Source: Citrobacter tructae (lineage in GTDB: Bacteria > Pseudomonadota > Gammaproteobacteria > Enterobacterales > Enterobacteriaceae). From it: a stretch of 64,000 nucleotides of DNA. How positions within the stretch are numbered: the stretch's first letter is position 1; the number at the start of each line of letters is the position of its first letter. The notes under the pieces are model-generated. The model was not told the origin of the DNA. It was given only the letters and a program-made list of their open reading frames with translations, and did not search any database. This document shows, piece by piece, positions 1 to 8,360 of this stretch. The translations under genes and the position numbers were made by a program. The stretch spans positions 4,774,001 through 4,838,000 of the forward strand of contig NZ_CP038469.1 in the NCBI RefSeq assembly GCF_004684345.1. Direction: 5' to 3'.

Positions 1-2424
1 TTCCCAGCGCGAGGTGGCAAACGCGGAGAACGGCACCATACCGCCGCTATTATTGCGCACATACCACAGGTTGATATCGTCAGGGAGCATGCGATATTTC
101 GCCGCCGCCTGCACGTAGACCTTCTTCACGCGACCCCGGTCCATAAAGTCATTGACGTAGCTGGAGCCCCAGGCCGTCTGCAGCGTGTCGTTGATATCAT
201 CAATAGACACACCCAGCGCCTGCGCTTTGCGCTGGTCGATATCGATTTGCAGCTGTGGGCTGTCGTCCAGACCGTTATGGCGCACGCGGGTCAGGGAACC
301 GTCCTTTCCGGCAAGCTCTATTAGTTTGTCCCGTGCGGCCATTAACGCGTCATGGCCTGCACCGGCGTGATCCTGCAACTCCATATCAAAACCGGCAGAG
401 CTACCCAGGCCGCTGATAGCCGGAGGACTACTGGCGAAGACGCGAGCCTCTTTAATCTGGTTAAAGGCTTTGGTGGCGCGTTCGATAATGGCAAATGAGG
501 TGCCGGTGGTGGCGTCACGATCGTCCCAGTCTTTTAAGCGGACAAACATGCGCGCCACGTTCTGCCCGTTCCCGCCAGGGCCGGAGCCGACAGTCGAGAA
601 GACCGACATGATGTTGTCTTTTTCATGGGTGAAGTAATACTTCTCGACTTCTTCCACCACTTTTAACGTCTGCTGCTGGGTTGAACCGCTGGGCAACTGT
701 ACCGAGGTGGTGAACATGCCGCGGTCTTCCAGCGGCAGGAAGGAGGTTGGCAGTCGCAGGAACAGGAACACCATGCCGCCGAGCAGCAGGCCGTAGATCA
801 GGATCCAGCGCAGGCTGCGATGCAAAATTCGGGCAACGCCTTTTTCGTAACGTTCAGCGTTGCGGTTGAACATCCGGTTAAACCAGCCAAAGAACCCGGT
901 CTGACCGTGATGTTCGCCCTTATGCAGCGGCTTGAGTAGCGTGGCGCACAGGGCCGGGGTCAGGATCATCGCCACCAGTACCGAAAGCACCATTGCCGAG
1001 ACAATGGTAATCGAGAACTGGCGGTAAATGGCCCCGGTGGTGCCGCCGAAGAAGGCCATCGGGATAAACACCGCCGACAGTACCATGGCGATACCCACCA
1101 ACGCGCCTTGGATCTGCCCCATTGATTTACGCGTGGCTTCACGCGGCGAGAGCCCTTCCTCGCTCATGATGCGCTCGACGTTCTCCACCACCACAATGGC
1201 GTCATCAACCAGCAGGCCGATTGCCAACACCATCGCAAACATCGTTAGCGTGTTGACGCTGTAGCCAAAGGCGTAGAGCACGGAGAAGGTGCCCATTAAC
1301 ACCACCGGTACGGCGATGGTCGGGATAAGCGTGGCACGGAAGTTTTGCAGGAACAGGTACATCACGAGGAAGACCAGCGCGATGGCTTCCAGCAGCGTTT
1401 TTACCACGTCGATAATCGACGCTTTGACGAAGGAGGTAGTTTCATACGCTACCTTGTATTCCAGCCCGTGCGGGAAATATTGCGACAACTCATTCAGGCG
1501 ATTAATAACCAGATTTGCCGTCGCCATTTCGTTGGCGCCAGAGGCTAATTTAACCCCCAGTCCGGAGGCAGGATTGCCGTTAAAGCGGCTGAGGTAATCA
1601 TATTTCTCCGCGCCCATTTCGACCGTGGCGACGTCACCCAGTTTGACTTCGGAACCGTCCTGATTAACGCGCAGGGTAATCGCTCGGAATTCATCTGGCG
1701 TTTGCAGCAATGACTGAGCATTGATCGTCGCATTCAGCGCCTGTTTGTCTACTGAAGGCGTGCCGCCGAGTTGGCCAACCGCAATTTGCGCATTCTGTGA
1801 CTCGATAGCGTCGGTCACATCTTTGGCGGTCATCTGGAAGCTGTTCAGCTTGGCCGGATCGAGCCAGATACGCATGGAGTATTGGGAACCGTAGGCGTCA
1901 ATATCCCCGACGCCGTTAATCCGACTGAGCGGGTCCTGAATATTACTTGCTACGTAGTCGGCAATGTCCTGCTTGTCCATGGAGCCGTCGGTGGAGACAA
2001 AGGCGATGGTCAGGATATTGGTGTCCCCGGTTTTACGTACCGTCACCCCCTGATCCTGTACCGCCTGCGGCAGCTTACGCATTGCCGATTGCAACTGGTT
2101 TTGCACCTGTTGCACGGCTTCGTCAGGATCGGTTCCGGCCACAAAGCTCAACGTAACTGTCGCCTGGCCGGTCCCGCTGCTTTGCGAGGACATATACATC
2201 AGATTATCGAGGCCGGTCATGTTTTGTTCGATAACCTGGGTCACGGTGTTTTCCAGGGTTTGTGCCGATGCACCAGGATAGTTCGCGGTGACACGGACGT
2301 TTGGCGGTGCCAGGTCGGGATATTGCTCAACGGGCAGCGAAAAAATAGCCAGGGTGCCTGTGAGACACAACAGGATAGCTAACACCCAGGCAAAAATGGG
2401 GCGATCGATAAAAAAATTCGCCAT
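1..2424 (-). CDS. acrD: AcrD, RND multidrug efflux transporter (partial, C-terminus outside window)
   Basis: Inner-membrane proton-driven RND pump that, with AcrA and TolC, exports aminoglycosides, bile acids and other amphiphiles. The start ATG is at 2424 (MANFFIDRPIFAWVLA), after a purine-rich stretch, and the frame stays open for 808 codons to the window edge, against about 1037 in the family. The two proton-relay aspartates are visible as D407-D408 in the motif VDDAIVVVENVER, exactly at the AcrB/AcrD positions. The reading at the left edge (VPFSAFATSRWE) is typical AcrD periplasmic sequence and lies in the same frame as the start, so no net frameshift is present. narQ lies upstream on the same strand. 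A BaeR-like box lies in the gap. AcrD rather than AcrB is inferred from residue similarity and from the narQ neighbour. Confidence 0.95.
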   Translation of the reverse strand, partial: MANFFIDRPIFAWVLAILLCLTGTLAIFSLPVEQYPDLAPPNVRVTANYPGASAQTLENTVTQVIEQNMTGLDNLMYMSSQSSGTGQATVTLSFVAGTDPDEAVQQVQNQLQSAMRKLPQAVQDQGVTVRKTGDTNILTIAFVSTDGSMDKQDIADYVASNIQDPLSRINGVGDIDAYGSQYSMRIWLDPAKLNSFQMTAKDVTDAIESQNAQIAVGQLGGTPSVDKQALNATINAQSLLQTPDEFRAITLRVNQDGSEVKLGDVATVEMGAEKYDYLSRFNGNPASGLGVKLASGANEMATANLVINRLNELSQYFPHGLEYKVAYETTSFVKASIIDVVKTLLEAIALVFLVMYLFLQNFRATLIPTIAVPVVLMGTFSVLYAFGYSVNTLTMFAMVLAIGLLVDDAIVVVENVERIMSEEGLSPREATRKSMGQIQGALVGIAMVLSAVFIPMAFFGGTTGAIYRQFSITIVSAMVLSVLVAMILTPALCATLLKPLHKGEHHGQTGFFGWFNRMFNRNAERYEKGVARILHRSLRWILIYGLLLGGMVFLFLRLPTSFLPLEDRGMFTTSVQLPSGSTQQQTLKVVEEVEKYYFTHEKDNIMSVFSTVGSGPGGNGQNVARMFVRLKDWDDRDATTGTSFAIIERATKAFNQIKEARVFASSPPAISGLGSSAGFDMELQDHAGAGHDALMAARDKLIELAGKDGSLTRVRHNGLDDSPQLQIDIDQRKAQALGVSIDDINDTLQTAWGSSYVNDFMDRGRVKKVYVQAAAKYRMLPDDINLWYVRNNSGGMVPFSAFATSRWE

Positions 2425-2494
2425 TAAAAGGGGACCTCGTGTTTCTGCATATATTTATGGGTATGACCTGCTTCACTGTAGCGGCAAGGTACGA

Positions 2495-2512
2495 GCCAAA
2501 CGTGGAGAAAAA
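2495..2512 (-). promoter_or_regulatory. BaeR-like box upstream of acrD
   Basis: On the minus strand this reads TTTTTCTCCACGTTTGGC. The published E. coli BaeR consensus is TTTTTCTCCATDATTGGC, so about 16 of 18 positions agree. It ends 70 bases before the acrD start, in the 184-base gap after narQ. BaeSR envelope-stress control of acrD is established in E. coli and Salmonella; control in this organism is inferred from the match alone. Confidence 0.7.
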
Positions 2513-2608
2513 AAGAAGATAATGTAAATTATCATACGCAGTTACAGCGTACCTTTCGTGCCAACCCTGTCTGGCCTGGATACATGCTCTCCGGCACTTC
2601 ACCGTTCT

Positions 2609-4306
2609 TTACGTTAGCTGACTTTCTGTCTCTGCCGATCGAAAGCTGATGCTTACCAGCGTTCCGCCGCCGGAAGGTTGGGAGAAAGTCAGCGTACCAC
2701 TGAGTCTTTCCGCACGCTCACGCATAATATTTAAACCATAGTGCCCAGCGGGTTCTTGCGGTTCACCTATACCGACGCCGTTATCGCGGATATACACAGT
2801 ATGGTTACCGTCCGGCGCGGTCACGCAACTGACGGCAATTTCGCTCGCACTGGCGTGTTTGATGGCGTTCAACACCGCTTCACGGATGATCTGCAACAGA
2901 TGTACCTGCATTTGTGCATCCAGCGCCAGCGTCGGTAATCGGCAATCGAGCGTCAGTTTAGCCGATGTTTGATTTTGCAGTGTTTCCAGCATTTCATGCA
3001 GAGCAGAAGGCAGATCTGCCTGCTGTAAGGTCAGGCGAAAGGTAGTGAGCAATTCGCGCAACTGACGGTAAGCATCGTTCAACGCCTGGGAAAAATCGGT
3101 CATGATGCGTTGTGCCGGAGTGTTATCTTCGGGAATCGAACGTTTCAGCAGCGTTAACTGAATGCGTAAATAGGAAAGCACCTGCGCCAGCGAGTCATGG
3201 AGCTCACGCGCGATGGTCGCCCGCTCTTCCATTAACAACAGCTGCTGAAAATGTTTTTGCGCCTGATTGAAGTACAGGCCGCGTCCCAGCATGGACGACA
3301 CGCTATTGAGCAGCGGCGTGGAAGCACCCACGTTGGGGCTTTGCCAGTGTAGTTCACCATAAACGGTCTCCTGCATCGTGACCGGCAGGATCTGCATGGG
3401 CAGGTCGGAACTTTTCGTCCCTTCGCTGATGCGCCAGTTATCGCCGACGGTAAGCTCCAGAAACCAGGCGGCGTCATGTTCGCGGACGATTTGTAAAATA
3501 TGGCGGAAGCAGTGCACGTCAATCTGGCTGGTATTCAACGCCTGAGAGCACTGATAAAGCACCTCCAGGCGACGATTGGCTTCGTGGAGATCGTGCGTTT
3601 TTTCCGCAACGGAGGCTTCCAGCGATCGGTACAGTTTATGCAACTCACTCGACATCTGGCTAAACGTCTTCGCCAACAGCCCCAGTTCATTGGGCAAGCC
3701 GGTATCCAACGCCGGGATATCAAACTGACCGTGTTCAATTTGCTGGCTGGCCATCACCAGCTTATTGAGTGGACGTACCACCTGCTGGCGAATACGCCGC
3801 AGAGTAAAGAAGACCAGGGTGAATATACCAATCCCGCCTGCCAGAGAGATGCCAAACACCAGCATCACCTTGCGTTCAGCATAATGCTGTAGCGCCAGCA
3901 CGAAGAGGTCAATTTGGTCGACATAATTGTTGATATTGGCCTGATACCATTGCAAATCGCCGCTTATCAGTCGGAAGTTCATTTCCAGCCAGTTCGCATG
4001 CAGTTGCCCATAGCGGCTTTTGACCGCTTCTGGAACATACCAGGCGTTCAGATTTTGTAATGCTGGTGCGTTTAACGCCTGCTGGAAAAGCTGGCGGTGG
4101 GCGTTGAGCTGCGGGCTTTGGCTTTGCAGGTCATAACCCAGCCGATAGCTTTGCATACGCAAGGAACCGGCAATATTAATCGCCTCAGCGTCGCGCAAAC
4201 TGCTGGTTAGTGTAAGCAGCGCAATACCCGTAGAGAGAATTGACAGCAGCACGATGTAGAAAAAAGCTTTGGCTAAACTGGCCGAGACAGGACGCTTTAC
4301 CGTCAC
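2609..4306 (-). CDS. narQ: NarQ, nitrate/nitrite sensor histidine kinase
   Basis: Inner-membrane sensor that phosphorylates NarL and NarP in response to nitrate or nitrite. I place the start at GTG 4306, giving 565 residues that align with the E. coli start (MIVKRP), with a GAGGA ribosome site just upstream. An in-frame ATG at 4324 would add six residues. Features in order: transmembrane helix near 13-35, the conserved periplasmic P-box (RDAEAINIAGSLRMQSYR) with nitrate-binding R50, a second membrane helix near 147-168, a HAMP and signalling helix, then a HPK7-type dimerisation motif RELHDS near residue 370 and an ATPase domain with DNGVGIG and GGGTLVSI. It reads toward acrD, as in E. coli. 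Confidence 0.96.
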   Translation of the reverse strand: MTVKRPVSASLAKAFFYIVLLSILSTGIALLTLTSSLRDAEAINIAGSLRMQSYRLGYDLQSQSPQLNAHRQLFQQALNAPALQNLNAWYVPEAVKSRYGQLHANWLEMNFRLISGDLQWYQANINNYVDQIDLFVLALQHYAERKVMLVFGISLAGGIGIFTLVFFTLRRIRQQVVRPLNKLVMASQQIEHGQFDIPALDTGLPNELGLLAKTFSQMSSELHKLYRSLEASVAEKTHDLHEANRRLEVLYQCSQALNTSQIDVHCFRHILQIVREHDAAWFLELTVGDNWRISEGTKSSDLPMQILPVTMQETVYGELHWQSPNVGASTPLLNSVSSMLGRGLYFNQAQKHFQQLLLMEERATIARELHDSLAQVLSYLRIQLTLLKRSIPEDNTPAQRIMTDFSQALNDAYRQLRELLTTFRLTLQQADLPSALHEMLETLQNQTSAKLTLDCRLPTLALDAQMQVHLLQIIREAVLNAIKHASASEIAVSCVTAPDGNHTVYIRDNGVGIGEPQEPAGHYGLNIMRERAERLSGTLTFSQPSGGGTLVSISFRSAETESQLT

Positions 4307-4570
4307 TCGCACATCCTCACACAATACGCGTCGCGCCTGAATGCAGCCCGAACGACTCAGTGTAGTTGATAAATGTTAATAAAATCGCCATGAAACAGGA
4401 TGGTAACTGAAACGCAATTTCATATGCGATGAAATAAATTGATCTGCCACAGGTTCTGGATAAATAGTTGTGCTTCCTGGGCAAATGGACATTGCCGCTC
4501 TCTTCAGGGTCGGTTAATAACAACAGTCATATAAAGAATAAGGTTTTTGCAACCAAAAAAGAAGGAAGCC

Positions 4571-6550
4571 ATGAATCGTTTTATTATGGTCAATAGCCAA
4601 CAGTGCCTGGGATGCCACGCCTGTGAGGTCGCCTGCGTCATGGCCCACAATGGCGAGCAACATGTCCTGAGCCAACGGCATTTTCAGCCCCGAATTACCG
4701 TCATCAAGCATCAACAACAGCGCAGTGCGGTGACCTGCCACCACTGTGAGGATGCACCCTGCGCCAGAAGCTGCCCGAATGGTGCAATCAGTCATGACAA
4801 TGACAGCGTACAGGTGAACGCGCAAAAGTGTATTGGATGTAAATCCTGTGTCGTTGCCTGTCCTTTTGGCACGATGCAAATCGTACTCACTCCTGTGGCG
4901 AAAGGAAAGGTGAAAGCGACCGCGCATAAATGCGATCTATGCCAGGGGCGGGAAGCGGGACCGGCCTGCGTCGAGAATTGTCCGGCGCAGGCGCTACAAC
5001 AGGTGACGGAAACGTCGCTTACCGGTCTGTCAAAAGCGCGCAGGCTGCGCGCAGCCAGTCAGGAGTGTCAACCCTGGCATGCTATTGCTACAGAAATGAC
5101 GCCGCATATCACCAGCAAACGCGAACAAATGCAGGCCACTCCTCCGCGTGGTGAGCCAGATAAACTGGCAATTGAGGCGCGTAAAACCAGCTTTGATGAA
5201 ATTTATTTGCCGTTTCGCACGCTACAGGCTGAACGGGAAGCTTCCCGTTGCCTGAAGTGCGGAGAACACAGTATTTGCGAATGGACGTGTCCGCTGCACA
5301 ACCATATTCCGCAGTGGATCGAACTGGTGAAGGCCGGAAACATTGATGCGGCGGTCGAACTTTCCCACCAGACTAACTGCCTGCCGGAAGTTACCGGACG
5401 CGTCTGCCCACAGGACCGCCTCTGCGAGGGGGCCTGTACGGTGCGTGATGAACACGGTGCGGTCACGATTGGCAATATCGAACGTTACATCTCTGACCGG
5501 GCGCTGAGCAAAGGGTGGCGACCAGACCTAAGCCACGTACAGAAAGTCGATAAACGTGTTGCTATTATCGGTGCCGGTCCGGCGGGACTCGCCTGTGCGG
5601 ATGTGCTAGCCCGCAACGGCGTCAGTGCCACCGTCTTCGATCGCCATCCTGAAATTGGCGGTTTACTGACATTTGGTATTCCGGCTTTCAAACTGGATAA
5701 ATCATTACTTGCGCGCCGTCGCGAAATCTTCAGTGCTATGGGTATTCATTTCGAGCTGAACTGTGAGGTCGGCAAGGATGTTACGCTGGCAGCATTACTC
5801 GAAGATTACGATGCCGTGTTCGTCGGTGTCGGTACCTATCGTTCGATGAAAGCGGATCTGCCGAACGAAGATGCGCCCGGCGTGTATGACGCGCTGCCGT
5901 TCCTGATTGCCAACACTAAACAGGTGATGGGACTGGATGAACTGCCGGAGGAGCCGTTTGTTGATACTGCCGGACTGAACGTGGTGGTGCTCGGCGGGGG
6001 CGATACAGCCATGGACTGCGTGCGCACTGCGTTGCGCCACGGTGCAAGCCAGGTGACCTGCGCTTACCGGCGTGATGAAGCCAACATGCCCGGCTCGAAA
6101 AAAGAGGTAAAAAATGCCCGCGAAGAGGGGGCAAACTTTGAATTTAACGTTCAGCCGGTGGAGTTGGTGCTGAATGCCGAAGGTCGCGTCAGCGGCGTAC
6201 GTTTCTTACGTACACAGCTTGGTGAGCCTGACGCACAAGGGCGTCGTCGTCCGGTTCCCATCGCCGGGAGTGAATTTGTGATGCCAGCAGATGCGGTAAT
6301 TATGGCGTTTGGTTTTCATCCCCACGGAATGCCGTGGCTGGAGACTCACGGCGTGAAGGTCGATAGCTGGGGGCGTATCGCTGCTGATGTTGAGAGCGCT
6401 TACCGTTATCAAACCACTAACCCGAAGATTTTTGCCGGAGGAGATGCGGTGCGCGGTGCCGATCTGGTGGTGACTGCCATGGCGGAAGGGCGTCATGCTG
6501 CGCAGGGGATCATCGACTGGCTGGGCATAAAATCAGTCAAATCTCACTAA
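4571..6550 (+). CDS. aegA: AegA, ferredoxin/glutamate-synthase-small-subunit-like oxidoreductase
   Basis: Cytoplasmic fusion of an N-terminal 4Fe-4S ferredoxin module with a GltD-like FAD/NAD(P)H domain; in E. coli it is linked to anaerobic electron transfer and urate degradation with formate-dependent partners. The chosen start ATG 4571 follows GAAGGAAGCC and gives 659 residues, the family length; an ATG at 4547 lacks this support. Cys12, 15, 18 and 22 begin a chain of CxxCxxCxxxC motifs in the first 160 residues. A second Cys-rich GltD-type segment follows, then GAGPAG near 334 (FAD) and GGGDT near 475 (NADPH). It diverges from narQ, with a 264-base gap between them, which suits anaerobic control, although I could not identify an FNR site. 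Confidence 0.95.
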   Translation: MNRFIMVNSQQCLGCHACEVACVMAHNGEQHVLSQRHFQPRITVIKHQQQRSAVTCHHCEDAPCARSCPNGAISHDNDSVQVNAQKCIGCKSCVVACPFGTMQIVLTPVAKGKVKATAHKCDLCQGREAGPACVENCPAQALQQVTETSLTGLSKARRLRAASQECQPWHAIATEMTPHITSKREQMQATPPRGEPDKLAIEARKTSFDEIYLPFRTLQAEREASRCLKCGEHSICEWTCPLHNHIPQWIELVKAGNIDAAVELSHQTNCLPEVTGRVCPQDRLCEGACTVRDEHGAVTIGNIERYISDRALSKGWRPDLSHVQKVDKRVAIIGAGPAGLACADVLARNGVSATVFDRHPEIGGLLTFGIPAFKLDKSLLARRREIFSAMGIHFELNCEVGKDVTLAALLEDYDAVFVGVGTYRSMKADLPNEDAPGVYDALPFLIANTKQVMGLDELPEEPFVDTAGLNVVVLGGGDTAMDCVRTALRHGASQVTCAYRRDEANMPGSKKEVKNAREEGANFEFNVQPVELVLNAEGRVSGVRFLRTQLGEPDAQGRRRPVPIAGSEFVMPADAVIMAFGFHPHGMPWLETHGVKVDSWGRIAADVESAYRYQTTNPKIFAGGDAVRGADLVVTAMAEGRHAAQGIIDWLGIKSVKSH

Positions 6551-6617
6551 CTAGGGATCAAGACAAACCCGGTTTCACGGCGTAGTATTATTGCTCACTT
6601 CTCGCCGTGGAGCCGGT

Positions 6618-7193
6618 ATGTCGCAAAAATTTACCCTCATCAAAGACAAAATCCTTTCCGATAACTACTTCATCCTGCGCAATATCACCTATGAACTGAC
6701 CCGTAGCAATGGCGAGGTTATTCGCCATAAACGCGAGGTTTACGATCGCGGCAACGGCGCCACCATTCTGCTGTATAACCCGGACAAAAAGACCGTGGTG
6801 CTAATCCGTCAGTTTCGCGTCGCCACCTGGGTCAACGGTAACGAAAGTGGACAGCTGATAGAAACCTGTGCCGGACTGCTGGACAACGACGAACCGGAAG
6901 CCTGCATTCGCAAAGAGGCGATTGAAGAAACCGGTTATGAAGTGGGTGAAGTGCGTAAACTGTTTGAGCTGTACATGTCGCCGGGCGGCGTGACGGAATT
7001 AATCCACTTTTTTATCGCGCAGTACAGTGACAGCCAGCGCGCAAACGCGGGTGGTGGTGTGGAAGATGAAGATATTGAGGTTCTGGAGCTGCCGTTCACG
7101 CAGGCGCTGGAAATGATTAAAACGGGTGAGATTCGTGACGGTAAAACGGTGCTGTTGCTTAATTATCTGCAGTCGTCGCATCTGATGGATTAG
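6618..7193 (+). CDS. nudK: NudK, GDP-mannose pyrophosphatase (Nudix hydrolase)
   Basis: Nudix enzyme that hydrolyses GDP-mannose and related sugar nucleotides in the cytoplasm. Start ATG 6618 follows GGAGCCGGT and gives 191 residues, the E. coli NudK length; the longer reading from 6591 adds nine unsupported residues. The Nudix core is visible as LIETCAGLLDNDEPE followed by KEAIEETGYEVGE, with the metal-binding glutamates of the EAIEETGY block. The motif carries Lys where the generic Nudix signature has Arg, which from memory is also true of E. coli NudK. It follows aegA by 67 bases and precedes ypfG. Confidence 0.95.
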   Translation: MSQKFTLIKDKILSDNYFILRNITYELTRSNGEVIRHKREVYDRGNGATILLYNPDKKTVVLIRQFRVATWVNGNESGQLIETCAGLLDNDEPEACIRKEAIEETGYEVGEVRKLFELYMSPGGVTELIHFFIAQYSDSQRANAGGGVEDEDIEVLELPFTQALEMIKTGEIRDGKTVLLLNYLQSSHLMD

Positions 7194-7316
7194 ATAGCGC
7201 AGTTTATATTTCTTTACAAATTTACGGCCAATCCGACGATTCTGATTGAGCCACATCAGTCGCGCAAGGAAGATACCGCTTAGGCTGTGTGTTTTGACTT
7301 CGGGGTTGTACCGTCC

Positions 7317-8360
7317 ATGCGCTATCGCGTTATTTTCATCTTCCTGCTCGGTTTGCTGCCGGTTCGCTTTCTGTGGGCGGCTCCTGCGCAGCAGGCGTTT
7401 TCCGACTGGCAGGTGACCTGCAATAACCAGAACTTTTGCGTAGCGCGCAATACGGGCGAACATCACGGCCTGGTGATGACCCTGAGCCGCAGTGCCGGGG
7501 CGCATACCGACGCGGTATTGCGTATTGAGCTGGGCGGTCTGGATTCCCCTGATGCCAAAGAGGCGGAGATTGCACCGCGTCTGCAGCTCGACGGCGTGCC
7601 GCTGCCGCTGACCGGCGAGCACTGGCGCATTACGCCCTGGCATCTGATGACCGATGACCCAGCCACCATTAGTAACTTTTTACAGACCGTGCAAAACGCG
7701 CAGGCGATCACCCTGCAAAAAGGTGTGCAAACCCTGTCGCTGGTAGGACTGAAAGCCGCTCTGCTGTTCATTGACGCGCAGCAAAAACGCGTAGGCAGTG
7801 AAACCGCATGGATCGAAAAAGGTGACGAACCGCCGCTCAGCGTGCCTCCGGCGCCTGCCCTGAAAGGCGTAGTCATCGTTAACCCAACGCCAACGCCACT
7901 GTCTCAGCAAGAACGCAGCGATCTGCTGGATTACGGGAACTGGCGGATAAACGGTATGCGCTGTTCGCTCGACCCGATGCGCCGTGAGGTGCGGGTGTCT
8001 GCGTTGACGGACGACAAAGCGCTGCTGATGATCGGCTGTGAAGCCGGGGCGTATAACACCATCGATCTGGCATGGATTGTTTCTCGCAGTAAACCGCTGA
8101 CCTCCCGCACCGTACGGTTAAGTCTGCCGTTTAAGACGGATGCAGAAAGCAATGATATGGAGTTGACCAATGCCGCGTTCGATGAAAAATCACGCGAGCT
8201 GATTACGCTCGCCAAAGGCCGTGGATTGTCGGACTGTGGGATCCAGACGCGCTGGCGTTTTGACGGCCAGCGTTTTCGTCTGGTGCGGTATGCGCAGGAG
8301 CCAAGCTGTGATAACTGGCATGGGCCAGATGCCTGGCCCACGCTGTGGATCACGCGTTAA
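7317..8360 (+). CDS. ypfG: YpfG, DUF1176 exported protein of unknown function
   Basis: Conserved periplasmic protein with no assigned function. I chose ATG 7317 because it opens directly on a signal peptide (MRYRVIFIFLLGLLPVRFLWA, cleavage near residue 22) and gives 347 residues, the size of E. coli YpfG; an upstream ATG at 7287 would spoil the signal. The mature part contains paired cysteines (CNNQNFC, MRCSLD, MIGC, LSDCG, EPSCD) that could form disulfides, and the DUF1176-like SDWQVTCNN opening. Its 3' end overlaps the 3' end of convergent tktB by 11 bases. Confidence 0.9.
   Translation: MRYRVIFIFLLGLLPVRFLWAAPAQQAFSDWQVTCNNQNFCVARNTGEHHGLVMTLSRSAGAHTDAVLRIELGGLDSPDAKEAEIAPRLQLDGVPLPLTGEHWRITPWHLMTDDPATISNFLQTVQNAQAITLQKGVQTLSLVGLKAALLFIDAQQKRVGSETAWIEKGDEPPLSVPPAPALKGVVIVNPTPTPLSQQERSDLLDYGNWRINGMRCSLDPMRREVRVSALTDDKALLMIGCEAGAYNTIDLAWIVSRSKPLTSRTVRLSLPFKTDAESNDMELTNAAFDEKSRELITLAKGRGLSDCGIQTRWRFDGQRFRLVRYAQEPSCDNWHGPDAWPTLWITR

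Noticed and set aside
4317..4523. 68-codon minus frame upstream of narQ
   Set aside because: Lies in the narQ-aegA control region, no convincing ribosome site and no similarity.
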